Positions 21,945-33,005 of a stretch of DNA of 64,000 nucleotides are shown one piece after another. A model generated the notes under the pieces. It was not told the DNA's origin. It searched no databases and was given only the letters and a program-made list of their open reading frames with translations. The DNA is from Agelaius tricolor (lineage: Eukaryota > Chordata > Aves > Passeriformes > Icteridae), in the NCBI GenBank assembly GCA_023055355.1, contig JALJCS010000055.1:1550001-1614000 (forward strand), given 5' to 3'. The translations under genes and the position numbers were made by a program. The stretch's first letter is position 1; every line of letters begins with the position of its first letter.

Positions 21945-22195
21945 GGATGTGCGGGCAGCACCGGGAGCTGGCAGCGCAGACGGGGATGTGCGGGCAGCAC
22001 CGGGAGCTGGCAGCGCAGACGGGGATGTGCGGGCAGCACCGGGAGCTGGCAGCGCAGACGGGGAGGTGCGGGCAGCACCGGGAGCTGGCAGCGCAGACGG
22101 GGATGTGCGGGCAGCACCGGGAGCTGGCAGCGCAGACGGGGAGGTGCGGGCAGCACCGGGAGCTGGCAGCGCAGACGGGGATGTGCGGGCAGCCA
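21945..22195. repeat. 39-bp minisatellite, NR4A1 intron 1
   Basis: Six near-perfect copies of a 39-bp unit (GGGATGTGCGGGCAGCACCG plus GGAGCTGGCAGCGCAGACG), some with GAGGTG for GATGTG. The period is a multiple of three, so several frames stay open through it; none resembles a known protein. Confidence 0.93.
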
Positions 22196-22956
22196 GCCCC
22201 GTGCGGGCAAAGCCCCCGCTGCCCACGCGGGCCCGGCAGCCGCCGCTGCGGCATTACCGGGCAGCAGGTGCCGGCAGGGACGTGGGCAGCGGGAGCCACC
22301 CCCGGTGCCACCGGCTGCTCTCGCCCGCCCGCGGCTCGGGGCCCGGTGCCAGCGGCTGCCACCCGCCCGTGCAGGCGGCAGCCTCGGGGCTGGGCACGGA
22401 CGGGCAGCTGCCCTCCCAGCGCAGGAATCTGCAAACAGAGCCCGGCCCTGGGCAGAGCAGAGGCTGCTGCGGGAATCTGTGCCCGCTCCCCGGGGGGACA
22501 GGGCAGAGGGGACCCCAGATGCTGTCAGCGAGTGGGTGGGAGCAAAAATGTTCAAACCGGGAGCACGGGAAGGGTCGAGGCGTTGCATCTGCCAGGGTTT
22601 CCATACAGGCATGGAGAACTCCCCCTGGCACTGACAGCGTCCCCTGGGGCGAGTGCCCAGCACGGCCTCAGGTCCCCTGGGCTTCATTTGGGGTCGGGAG
22701 GCAGCTGGGGGGTCTCTGTTCCCTCTGCACCCGGCTGGACACGCACAAACCCCACCGGCACCTCCAGCAGGGGGCTGGGGGCTGGTGCCATCCCCTGGGT
22801 GCCAGAGCTGCAGCCACGCTGGGTATTTTTAACCGCGGCTCCTGGCGGGGTGTCGGCTTTCCTGGTGCCCGAGAGAGCTGCCCAGATTTGGCTGGGGGAA
22901 TCCGGGGGCTCTGGCAGCAGGGCCGTGCCAGGACGTGGCCGGGGGCCAGCGCAGCG

Positions 22957-22972
22957 TGACCTTTAAAGGTCT
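22957..22972. promoter_or_regulatory. Everted NBRE-type octamer pair (candidate NR4A site)
   Basis: TGACCTTT directly followed by AAAGGTCT: two NBRE octamers (consensus AAAGGTCA) in everted arrangement with no spacer, one base from perfect. It sits in NR4A1 intron 1, about 900 bp upstream of the coding exon. A further perfect NBRE on -, TGACCTTT, is at 23331-23338. Function is inferred from motif only. Confidence 0.4.
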
Positions 22973-23494
22973 GAGAGATGAATTACATTATCGTCTTGCC
23001 ATCGGGGTCACTTCTGCCTTGGCTTTCAGCTGGACACAGGACTCTGCTTGTCTTATGTCTCACCAGAGCCATGCACAGCCCCCGGGGGGCTCCAGGGACA
23101 CAGGGGTGGGCTCCTCTTCCCCTCACCTGCGCTGATGTTCCCAAAAAGCCCTAAAAGGGATTATGGGGGAAGTGGAATCCTCAAAACGCCACTCAGCCCC
23201 AACTCTGGCTTCCCTTGGCCAACCCGAGGGCTTGGGAATCTGCTGGCCACATTCCTCCCTCATTCCCTTTCGGGGGCTTTTGCTAAGCCAGCGTTTTGGG
23301 CAATGTCCTTTGCACCCATTGGCTGTGCTGTGACCTTTCCTGGGGACACTGGTGGCCGCCACCACGCTGCCAGTGGCCATGGAGGCGCAGCTGCAGCACG
23401 AGGAGAACCCGGGGGAAGCTCTCACAGCTCCCACCCTGTCTCCATCCTCTGCACGGATGCCAGAGGGGCTGTACCGAGCTGAGGGGGGGGGGGG

Positions 23495-23850
23495 GGGTGA
23501 CACCTGGGTTTCTGCTGGGGAGCCCCAGCTGTGCCCAGGGTGACATCTGGATTTCTGCTGGGTGTGATACCTGGATTTCTGTGAGGGGTGACAGCTGGAT
23601 TTCTGCTGGGGGAGCCCCATCTGGGGGGGTGTGACACCTGGGTTTCTGCTGGGTTGACACCTGGGTTCCTGCTGGGGTGACACCTGGATTCCTGCTGGAG
23701 TGACACCTGGGTTTCTGTGAGGGGTGACACCTGGATTTCTGCTGGGGGAGCCTGAGCTGTGCCTGGGGGTGACACCGGGATTTCTGCTGGGGGGCCCGAG
23801 CTGGGGGGCTGTGACACCTGGGTTCCTGCTGGGGTGCCCCCTGTGTTTCT
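23495..23850. repeat. Minisatellite, end of NR4A1 intron 1
   Basis: About 12 units of GTGACACCTGGATTTCTGCT plus GGGG, every second or third extended by GAGCCCGAGCTG-type sequence. It directly precedes the acceptor of the first coding exon (AG at 23870-23871). The same unit family fills the intron at 26680-27180. Confidence 0.9.
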
Positions 23851-23873
23851 GACGCCCCTCTCTCCCCTCAGAG

Positions 23874-26800
23874 ATGCCCTGCATCCAGGCCCAGTGCAGC
23901 ACCACGGGCGCCGGCCCCTGCGAGCGCTGCCCGGCCGAGCTGCTCAGCCCCGAGGGCGGCCGATTCCCCATGGAAGTGGCCGGAGCCGATCTGGCGGCCG
24001 CCCCAGCCCTGCCCAGCTTCAGCACCTTCATGGAGGGCTACGCCGGCGAGTTCGACGCCTTCCTCTACCAGCTGCCATCCAGCGGCCAGCCCAGCGCCGC
24101 CACCGCCTTCAAGCTGGAGGATTTCCAGGTGTACGGCTGCTACCCCAGCGCCTTCGGGGGGCAGCCGGACGAGACCCTGTCCTCCAGCGGCTCGGACTGC
24201 TACGGGAGCCCCTGCTCCATCCCCTCGCCCGCCACGCCCGGCTTCCAGCCCCCGCAGGCCGCAGGATGGGAGGGCTCCTTCGGGCCGTACTCGCCGCTGC
24301 CGAACTATGAGGCTGGGCAGCCCTGGGCTGAGGCAGCCAAGGGTGGGGGGTCCCAGCCTCCTTTCTTCGCCTTCGGCCCCCCGGCCCCCAGCCCTGCCGG
24401 CTCCCCGGCCACCCTCAAGGGGCAGCTGGGCCCCTCGCCCCGCGTGGATCCGCGGCTGCTGGACACGGACGCCTTTCCCCCGAGCCAGGGGGCTCCCAGG
24501 GGCTTCTCGGGGCTGCCCCTGGCTCCCAGCTCGCCGCTGCTGGAGGGGCCGGCGCTGGCGCCCAGCAAGGTGCGCAGCCCCGGGGCAGGTGAGGGGCGCT
24601 GCGCCGTCTGCGGGGACAACGCGTCGTGCCAGCACTACGGCGTGCGCACCTGCGAGGGCTGCAAGGGATTCTTCAAGGTAAGGGGACGGCCTCGGGATGT
24701 CGGCACCGTGCTCTGCGGCAGCGGGAGGATGCTGAGGGGTGTCCCGGGGAGGGGCAGGGCAGGGGGCACGGCCGCCGAGCCCTCCCCGCGGCCACGGAGC
24801 CGGATGCTGGGCCGGAGAGGGAGGCAGGGGAGGACAGAAGGGCTTTTGTTCGGAGCTCGGCGCCCCGGGCTGAGCTGGGCCGCTCCTTCCCCACCCGCAG
24901 CGCACAGTGCAGAAGAATGCCAAGTACATCTGCCTGGCCAACAAGGACTGCCCTGTGGACAAGCGGCGCAGGAACCGCTGCCAGTTCTGCCGCTTCCAGA
25001 AGTGCCTGGCCGTCGGCATGGTCAAAGAAGGTACCAGGACCCCTCCCCTCCCCAGCAGGAGCGGGGAGTCCCCTCTCTGCAGCCTCTGTGGCTGCACTGG
25101 GGACAGGAACTCACCGCAAGTCCCAACCACAGTGGTCCGGACCGACAGCCTGAAGGGGAGGCGGGGCCGGCTCCCCTCCAAGCCCAAGCAGCCGCCGGAT
25201 GCGTCCCCGGTCAGCCTCATCACCTCGCTGGTGCGGGCTCACATTGACTCCATCCCCAGCGCCACCAAGCTCGACTACTCCAAGGTAGGGCTGGTGCCAC
25301 TCCATGCCCTGCCCAGGGCTGTGCCAGGGCTGGGGTTGGATCCTGACCCATCCCCAGCTCCTCACCCATCCCCATCCCAGTCCTGACCCATCCCCATCCC
25401 AATCCTGACCCATCCCCAGCTCCTCACCCATCCCCATCCCAATCCTGACCCATCCCCAGCTCCTCACCCATCCCCATCCCAATCCTGACCCATCCCCAGC
25501 TCCTCACCCATCCCCATCCCAGATCCTGACCCATCCCCATCCCAGTTCCTGATCCAAACTCATCCCTGTTGCTAACCCAACAGTTCCTGACCTGTCCCCA
25601 TCCCAGATCCTGATCCATTCCCACCCAGTTCCTCACCCATCTTCATCCCAGGTCCTGATCCCATTCCCACCTCAATTCCTGATCCACCCCTGTCCCAGGT
25701 CCTGATCCATTCCAGTTCCTGACCCATCCCCATCCCAGTCCTGACCCATCCCATCCTATCCCATCTCATCCCAATTCTTCACCTGTGGCCATCCAGTTCT
25801 TCACCCATCCCCATCCCAATCCTGACCTTTCCCCATCCCACTCCTGACCCATCCCATCCCAATCCTGACCCATTCCCATCCCAGTTCTTCACCCATCCCA
25901 ATCCTCACCCATCCCCATCCCCATCCCAGTCCTGACCCATCCCACCCCAGTTCTTCACCCATCCCCATCCCAGTCCTGACCCATCTCCATCTCAATCCTG
26001 ATCCATCCCAATCCCAGTCCTGACCCATTCCCATCCCCATTCTTCACCCGTGCCCATCCCAGTTCTTCACCCATCCCCATCCTGGCCCATCCCCATCCCA
26101 ATCCTTCCCCATCCCAGTCCTGACCTTTCCCCATCCCACTCCTGACCCATCCCAATCCTGACCCATCCTCATCCCAGTTCTTCACCCATCCTCAATCCCA
26201 ATCCTGGCCCATCCCAATCCTGACCCATCCCAGTTCTTCACCCATGCCCATCCCAGTCCTGACCCATCCCAGTCCTGACCTTTCCCCATCCCATTTCTGA
26301 CCCATCCCAGTCCTGACCCATCCCCATCCCAGTTCTTCACCCATCCCCAATCCCAATCCTGGCCCATCCCAGTCCTGACCCATCCCAGTTCTTCACCCAT
26401 GCCCATCCCAGTCCTGACCCATCCCAGTCCTGACCTGTGCCCCCGGCAGTTCCAGGAGTCAGCGCCGTGCCCGTTTGAGAAGGAGGACTCCGTGGACGTG
26501 CAGCAGTTCTATGACCTCCTCACGGGCTCCATGGACGTCATCCGCAAGTGGGCCGAGAAGATCCAGGGCTTCAGCGAGCTGCCCAAGGAGGACCAGGACC
26601 TCCTGCTGGAGTCAGCCTTCCTGGAGCTCTTCATCCTTCGCCTGGCGTACCGGTGAGCCCCGGGGGGAGTGGGGTGAGAATGACGGGGGTGACACCTGGA
26701 TTTCTGCTGGGGTGACACCTGGATTTCTGCTGGGGGAACTGAGCTGTGACCAGGGTGACACCTGGATTTCTGCTGAGGAGCCTGAGCTGTGACCAGGGTG

Positions 26801-27720
26801 ACACCTGGATTTCTGCTGGGGGAACCTGAGCTGTGACCAGGGTGACACCTGGATTTCTGCTGGGGGAGGTGACACCTGGATCCTGACCCATCCCCAGTTC
26901 CAGGTGTCACCCCCAGCAGAAATCCAGGTGTCACCTCTGGGCAGGTGTCACCTGGATTTCTGCTGAGGGTGACACCTGGATTTCTGCTGGGGGAGCCTGA
27001 GCTGTGACAAGGGTGTCACGTGGATTTCTGCTGGGGAAACTGAGCTGTGACAAGGGTGACACCTGGATTTCTGCTGGGGTGACACCTGGATTTCTGCTGG
27101 GGAACCTGAGCTGTGACCAGGGTGATACCTGGATTTCTGCTGGGGAACCCTGAGCTGTGCCTGGGCCTTCTGCTGACCTGGATTTCTCCTGGCAGCTCCA
27201 AGCCAGAGGAAGGAAAACTCATCTTCTGCAACGGCGTGGTGCTGCACCGGCAGCAGTGCGTGCGAGGCTTCGGGGAGTGGATCGACGCCATCCTCGAGTT
27301 CTCCCAGAGCCTGCATCGCATGAGCGTCGATGTCCCCTCCTTCTCCTGCCTCGCCGCCCTCGTCATCATCACAGGTGAGATCCCCCCAGCTCCAGGCCTG
27401 GCGCTGTCCCCATCGCCACCTGGTGTCTGTCCCCGCGGTCTCACAGCCTTTGTGTCACCGCAGACCGGCACGGGCTGAAGGAGCCGAAGCGGGTGGAGGA
27501 GCTGCAGAACCGCATCGTGGGCTGCCTCAAGGACCACGTGGCAGCAGCAGGGGCTGAGCCCGGCCGCTCCAGCTGCCTCTCCAAGCTGCTGGGGAAGCTG
27601 CCCGAGCTGCGCAGCCTCTGCACCCAGGGCCTCCAGCGCATCTTCTACCTCAAGCTGGAGGATCTGGTGCCGCCACCACCCATCGTAGACAAGATCTTCA
27701 TGGACACTCTGCCTTTCTGA
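23874..27720 (+). CDS. NR4A1: Nuclear receptor NR4A1 (Nur77/NGFI-B)
   Basis: Ligand-independent orphan nuclear receptor and immediate-early transcription factor; binds NBRE (AAAGGTCA) as a monomer and NurRE as a dimer. Coding exons: 23874-24677, 24901-25030, 25133-25284, 26450-26652, 27196-27374 and 27464-27720; 1725 nt, 574 aa (human 598). The ATG lies 2 nt after a splice acceptor, as in other NR4A1 genes. The N-terminal AF1 region (1-240) is Ser/Pro/Gly-rich (MPCIQAQ start). The DNA-binding domain starts at [14 protein letters not shown] (about residue 243), with P-box CEGCKGFFK split exactly at the exon 1/2 junction, and ends [13 protein letters not shown]. The ligand-binding domain covers about 340-574 and ends KIFMDTLPF. 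The window places it between TAMALIN and ATG101 as in human. Introns 3 and 4 (25285-26449, 26653-27195) are minisatellite. Confidence 0.97.
25340..26440. repeat. Minisatellite filling NR4A1 intron, about 20-22 bp unit
   Basis: About 45-50 irregular copies of CCTGACCCATCCCCATCCCA with TTCTTCACC/TCCTCACC variants. The pyrimidine-rich array runs to within 20 bp of the acceptor of exon 26450. Minus-strand frames ([18 protein letters not shown]) are artefacts. Confidence 0.93.
26680..27180. repeat. Minisatellite in NR4A1 intron, with one inverted segment
   Basis: Copies of GTGACACCTGGATTTCTGCTGG with GAGCTGTGACCAGG spacers, the same family as 23495-23850. At 26901-26935 two units are present in inverse orientation (CAGGTGTCACCCCCAGCAGA). 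The junction 26881-26900 is a fragment of the other intronic array (TCCTGACCCATCCCCAG). Confidence 0.9.
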
Positions 27721-28870
27721 GTCCCGGGCAAGGGGCTGCCATGAGCCCCTGACCCGCCTGGGGACATCTGGGACCCGCCCTGGGCAACCCTGGTTCAGTC
27801 CAAGGATGCCTGGGAACCCCCTGGGAACCCCTGGGTCACCCCTGGGATGCCTGGAATATCTCCTGGGTACCCCTAGATCAGCCCTGGGATGTTTGGGACC
27901 CCCCCTGGGTGACCCCCAGAATGCCCAAAAACCACCTGGACATCCCTGGATCACTCCCAGGACGCCTGGAACCTGCCCTGGTCACTCCTGGATCAATTCT
28001 GGGATGCCCAGGACATCCCTGTGGACCCCTGGATGACCTCTGGGACACCCAGGCCATTCCCAAGACTCCATGCACACCCCTGGATCACCCCCAGAACACC
28101 TGGAACCCCCTCCTGGGTCATCCACAGGATGCCTGGGACCCCCTGGGCACCCCTAGATCGCTCCTGGGATGCCTGGGACCACCCATGCACCACTCCAGGG
28201 ATGCCTGGGACCACTCCCAGGATATCTGGAACATCCCCTGGGTACCCCTAGATCACTCCAGGGATGCCTGGGATCACTCCCAGGATATCTGGAACATCCC
28301 CTGGGTACCCCTAGATCACTCCAGGGATGCCTGGGATCACTCCCAGGATATCTGGAACATCCCCTGGGCACCCCTAGATCACTCCAGGGATGCCTGGGAC
28401 CACTCCCAGGATATCTGGAACATCCCCTGGGCACCCCTAGATCACTCCTGGGATGCCTGGGACCACCCCTGCACCACTCCAGGGATGCCTGGGATCACTC
28501 CCAGGATATCTGGGTCCCCCCTCAGATGCCTGAGTCTTCTTGGGAGCACCTTTGGGGGTGCCCCACGTGCCTTCACGGCCCAGGGCGTGGCCTCCCAGCA
28601 GCCCTGGTGCCGTCTTCCCCGGGGGCATCGCCAGCGCGGTGCCCTTTTCCCCTGTAAAAACGCCCCTGATGTAAATAGCGCCGGCCGGGTCCTGTACAGA
28701 GCGGGGGCCGTGGGCGAGGGGTGGCTCCGGCCCCCTCAACCTCGGCCCCTTCCCCTTTATATATATTTTTCTGGGTTTCCCTCTTTTTGGCCATTTTCTG
28801 TATATAAACTTGTACGTACAGTGAGAGCCACTGGGCGGGACCTTGGTGCCTTGTGTGTTAATATTTTTCC
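27721..28870 (+). other. NR4A1: Presumed NR4A1 3' UTR with 63-bp hairpin array
   Basis: From the stop to the AT-rich tail (TATATATATTTTTC at about 28758, TGTATATAAACTTGTACGTA at about 28799, TTAATATTTTTCC at about 28858). Between about 27790 and 28520 it is a minisatellite with 63-bp regularity in the right half. Each right-hand unit contains CCTGGGA-TCAC-TCCCAGG, a perfect 7-bp stem with 4-nt loop, starting at 28204, 28267, 28330, 28393 and 28488. No canonical AATAAA is seen; the end is inferred. Confidence 0.6.
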
Positions 28871-28909
28871 TTTTTAGTTAAATTCGGGGATTGGGAAGGG
28901 GGGACAGGG

Positions 28910-29790
28910 GCTGGGGACAGCTGGGACGCTGGAGAGGGGGAAAAACCGGGATGTTGGAGTTGGGGGCAGCCAGAACACAGCGGAAGGGCAGAGCCTGAGG
29001 GAACAAACAGGACACGGGAGCTGCGACAGCCGGACTAGGGACAGTCAGAGCTGGGGACAGGAGATGGTGACAGCCGGAGCTCGGGACAGTGGAGATGTCA
29101 GAGCTGGGAGCAGCTGGGACACTTGGGCTGGATAAAAACAAGACGCTGGAGCCGGGGAAAAAACAGAGCACTGGAGCTGGGACAGCCGGGATGCCAGAGC
29201 TGGGGACAGCCGGGACAGTGGATCTGGGGACAGCCGGGACAGTGGATCTGGGGACAGCTGCGGCACTGGAGCCGGCGGCAGCCGGGGCCAAACCGGGGAC
29301 AGCCGGGATGCCAAACCCAGTGACAGCCGGGCCGGTGGATCTGGGGACAGCCGGGGACAGGCGGGATCCCAAAACCGGGGACAGCCGGGGCTCCGGAGCC
29401 GGGACATCCGGGACGCCAAACCGGGGACAATCGGGGCTCTGGAGCCGGGGACAGCCGGGATGTCAAACCCGGGGACAGCCGGAGCTCCGGAGCCGGGCCA
29501 GTGGATCTGGGGACAGCCGGGGCTCCAGAGCCGGGGACAGCCGGGCCGGTGGATCTGGGGATCTGGGGACAGCCGGGGACAGCCGGGATGCCAAAACCGG
29601 GGACAGCCGGGGCTCCGAAGCCGGGGACAATCGGGGCTCCAGCGCCGGGGACAGCCGGAACGCCAAACCGGGGACAATCGGGGCTCCAGAGCCGGGGACA
29701 GCCGGGACGTCAAACCGGGAACAGCCGGGGCTCTGGAGCCGGTGACAGCCGGGACGCCAAACCGGGGACAGCCGGGGCTCCGGAGCCTCA
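28910..29790. repeat. Minisatellite downstream of NR4A1
   Basis: About 25-30 copies of a 27-46 bp unit: GGGACAGCCGGGACGCCAAA and CCGGGGACAGCCGGGGCTCC. The left third is diverged (GGGACAGCTGGGACGCTGGAG). CpG-rich. The long frames on both strands are artefacts of the period. Confidence 0.9.
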
Positions 29791-30589
29791 CGTTGCCCAC
29801 GGCGCTGCCCTTGAACCGTCACTCACCCCCGGCTGCCGCGGCCCCGCACCTGTCGCCCGCCTGATTTATCCTCCCCAAAATAACCGGGAAGCGTGACCGT
29901 GATCCCCGCTCGTGTTCCTGGGGACGTGGCCGCTGGCAGGGCCAGCCCTGGCGGGGGGGGTGGTGGCGTTTGGGGTCCCGAGCCCAGGAGTTGGGGACAG
30001 AGCCGGGGGGGTCCAAGGCAGGGGTGACACGCGTGGCTGATGTGTCCCCCGGTTTGTCGCCTTCCTCCTGCTGGGGACAGCCTGGCCCCGGAGCAAACGC
30101 TAACGGGGACACCCGGAACAAGGGCCACATTGAGGCGCGGGGCCGAGGGCGCCCGCAGTGACACAAAACAAGGGTCCCTCTGTCCCCCCCGCCGCCGCCC
30201 CCGCCGTGGGGACAGCGCTGACGCACGGCGGGGCCGCGAACGGGAACCGGGGCGGGGAACAGCGGGCACGGTGGGCACCGGGTTGGCACCGGTGCGGTTG
30301 TTCTGTCCCCTCCCCACAGCTCAGGGCTGCTCTCTGCCACCTTGTCCCCGTCGCTGTCCCCATTCCCTCGGCACGGGCTGCTGCGGGAGGGACGGGGACG
30401 GTACCGGCAGGGCCGAGTAAAAGCAGCTCCGTGGAACCGGCGGACGGGTCCGGGGCTGCTCGGCACAGACGCGGTCGTGTCGGTCGGTGTGTGCCCGGCT
30501 CCCCGCACGGTGACACGCCACGGCCACATTCCTGCTGCGACTGACACCGAGCCATGTGTCCTCATGGCAGCGTGGCCGATCACTGCCCC
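29791..30589. other. GC-rich intergenic sequence, no gene recognised
   Basis: CpG-rich and non-repetitive between two arrays. It contains TAAATCAGG-type and CCCCGCCGCCGCCCCCGCCG stretches but no frame with known domains. It could hold a distal promoter of ATG101, without direct support. Confidence 0.4.
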
Positions 30590-31230
30590 AAATGCCCATG
30601 TCCCCGTTCCCTGTGTCCCCATGTCCATCCATCCCCTGTTCCTGTGTCCCCCAAGTTCCCCCAAGTCCCCACGTCCCTGCTCCCACTGCACCCCATATCC
30701 ACATGTCCCCATGTCCAGCCCTATCCAGCCATCTCACTGTCCCTTTGTCCCCCTAGTCTTCATGTCCCCTTATCCAGTATCCCCCTGTGTCACGCTGTTC
30801 CTTGTGTCCATCTGTCCCTGTGTCCCCACTTCTTTATTTCCCCTGCTGTCCCATATCCTTGTGTCCCTTCATACCCAGGTGTCCCCCGTGCCCCTGTGGT
30901 CCCCATGGGCCCCGTCTGTGCCCGTCTGTCCCGTGTCCCCACGAGTGTCCCCCCCTTTGTTGCCTTGTCCCTGCAGGGGTCAGACTGTCCTTTTGTCCCC
31001 CTAGTCTTCATGTCCCCTTATCCAGTATCCCCCTGTGTCCCCATATCCCCGTGTCATGCTGTCCCTTGTGTCCATCTGTCCCTTTGCCCCCCCCCTCTTT
31101 ATTTCCTCATGGTCCTGCTATCCCACATCCTTGTGTCCCTTCATATCCAGGTGTCCCCCGTGCCCCTATGCCCCTGTGTCCGGTGTCCCCACACGTGTCC
31201 CCCCCGTTGTCGCCTTGTCCCCGCAGGGGT
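30590..31230. repeat. Minisatellite, CTGTCCCC-rich
   Basis: Irregular copies of TGTCCCCATGTCC-type units, with one roughly 260-bp segment duplicated: CCCTAGTCTTCATGTCCCCT at about 30750 and again at about 31000, and GTTGTCGCCTTGTCC at about 30958 and 31206. Confidence 0.85.
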
Positions 31231-31600
31231 CAGCAGGGGACACCGGCCCCGCTGCAGTAGCGGCGCCGCGGAGCCTCCAGCACAGAGGGCGCAGTGGAGC
31301 CCCTGAGCCGCTCCGGGCTGCGGCATTGCAGCTCTATGGCCCCTTGGGAACGAACCAAGCAGCGAAGAGGGGAATCCACAGATTCCGAACGGCGATTCCG
31401 CCCCCGGTGACACCCCGCGAGCGGGAACGGCACCGAAGGGGAAAAATATTAAAGGAATCAAGTTCAGAGTGATGAAACACGGTGGTCATGGTAGGAAGAG
31501 CGGCTACGGTGGCCGGTGGTGTGTTCTGACCCCCCCCGAGCAGATGGGATGATCCACTTCCCTCCTCCGTGCCGTCAGATGGTCGGGCCCGGGCGGTGAG
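31231..31600 (+). promoter_or_regulatory. CpG-rich island, possible ATG101 promoter/first exon
   Basis: Non-repetitive CpG-rich sequence between two arrays, with an AT patch (AAAAATATTAAAGGAATCAAG) and ending in GGGCGGTGAGTGGGG, a donor-like site at about 31597. The ATG101 coding exon follows an acceptor (CCCCTCAG at about 32961-32968), so an upstream non-coding exon is expected. This is the nearest plausible place, not proven. Confidence 0.3.
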
Positions 31601-32870
31601 TGGGGACCGGGGCCGGGCCGGGGGTGAGGGGATCCAGGGACCGAGGGGGGACCGGGGCCGGGCCGGGGCTGAGGGGGCCCAGGGACTGAGGGGGATCCGG
31701 GGCCTCGAGCCTGGAGGGAGCCTGAGGCGCTCCGTGGGAGACTGAGGTGGGCTCGGACCGGGACGTCTGGGCCTGTGTGGTGTTTTGGGGGACCCAACCG
31801 GGATCCCCCGGGCCCCTCTGAGGTGGGGGTGGGCCCGTACCGGGACACCCGGGTCCCTCAGGGGTGTTGGATCCATGAGGGGACCTGAGCAGGACATTTG
31901 GGTCGCTGAGGGGACCTGACCAGGACATTCGGGTCCCTCTGGGGTATTGGGTCCCTGAGGGGACCTGACCAGGACATTCGGGTCCCTCAGGGGTCTTGGA
32001 TCTCTGATGGGACCTGAGCAGAACATTTGGGTCCCTCTGGGATATTGGGTCTCTGAGGGAACCTGAGCAGGACATTTGGGTCCCTCTGGGGTATTGGATC
32101 CCTAAGGGGACCCGATCAGGACATTGGGGTCCCTCAGGAGTATTGTGTCCATGAGGAGACCTGACCAGGATATTTGGGTCCCATCCTGGGACATCTGGAT
32201 CCCTTTGGGACACCCAGTCCTGGACCCCCTTGAGCTTCTGTGAGGTGTGTGGGGGGCCCATGTCTGTGGGATGTGAGGGATTTCAACCAACCCCATCTCT
32301 GTGGGGATTATGGGAGGGGGCTGTACCGAGGGTGCCTGGATCCTTGTGGCACGTGGGGAACTCAAATCAGGACATCTGGGGCTATGGGGGGGTCTATACC
32401 AAGGGTGCCTGGCTCATTTTGGCATGTGGCGAACTCAAATCAGGACACCTGGGGCTATGGGGGACTATGAGGGGTCTATACCGAGGGTGCCTGGGTTGTT
32501 TTGGCATGTGGGGGACCCAAATCAGGACATCTGGGTCTCTGTAGGGCTATGGGGGGGGGTCTGTACAAAGGGTGCCTGGATCTTTTTGGCATGTGGGGGA
32601 CCCAAATCAGAACATCTGGGTCTCTGTAGGGCTATAGGGGGGTCTGTACAAAGGGTGCCTGGATCTTTTTGGCATGTGGGGGACCCAAATCAGAACATCT
32701 GGGTCTCTGTAGGGCTATAGGGGGGTCTGTACAAAGGGTATCTGGATCTTTTTGGCACGTGGGGGACTCAAATCAGAACATCTGGGGCTATGAGGGATCT
32801 GCACCCAGAGCGCCTGGGTCCTTTTGGCATGGGGGGGGACTCAAATCAGCACACCTGGGTGGGTCCCTGT
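31600..32870. repeat. Minisatellites upstream of ATG101
   Basis: Three successive arrays: GACCGGGGCCGGGCCGGGG units to about 31700; GGGGACCTGAGCAGGACATT plus TGGGTCCCTCTGGGGTATTG (about 45-50 bp) from 31860 to 32190; and CATGTGGGGGACCCAAATCA plus GGACATCTGGG units of about 95-105 bp from 32330 to 32870, six copies. Confidence 0.88.
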
Positions 32871-33005
32871 GGGCTACCAGGACACCAGCATACAGGGGGG
32901 TGGCAGAGGGGCTGTCACCCAAACCAGGCTGCATCCAACCCCTTCCTGCCACCCTGGTGTCCCCTCAGCAGCCGCTGCTGTGGCCCCTCCAGCGCCGGCC
33001 CTGCC

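Noticed and set aside
21430..22966. Frames of 305-509 codons over NR4A1 intron 1
   Set aside because: Driven by the 39-bp array and high GC; several frames on both strands are open at once and lack recognisable protein features.
31231..31500. Possible small RNA gene or snRNA fragment in the CpG-rich segment
   Set aside because: No conserved RNA box, stem pattern or polymerase III signal could be identified by eye.
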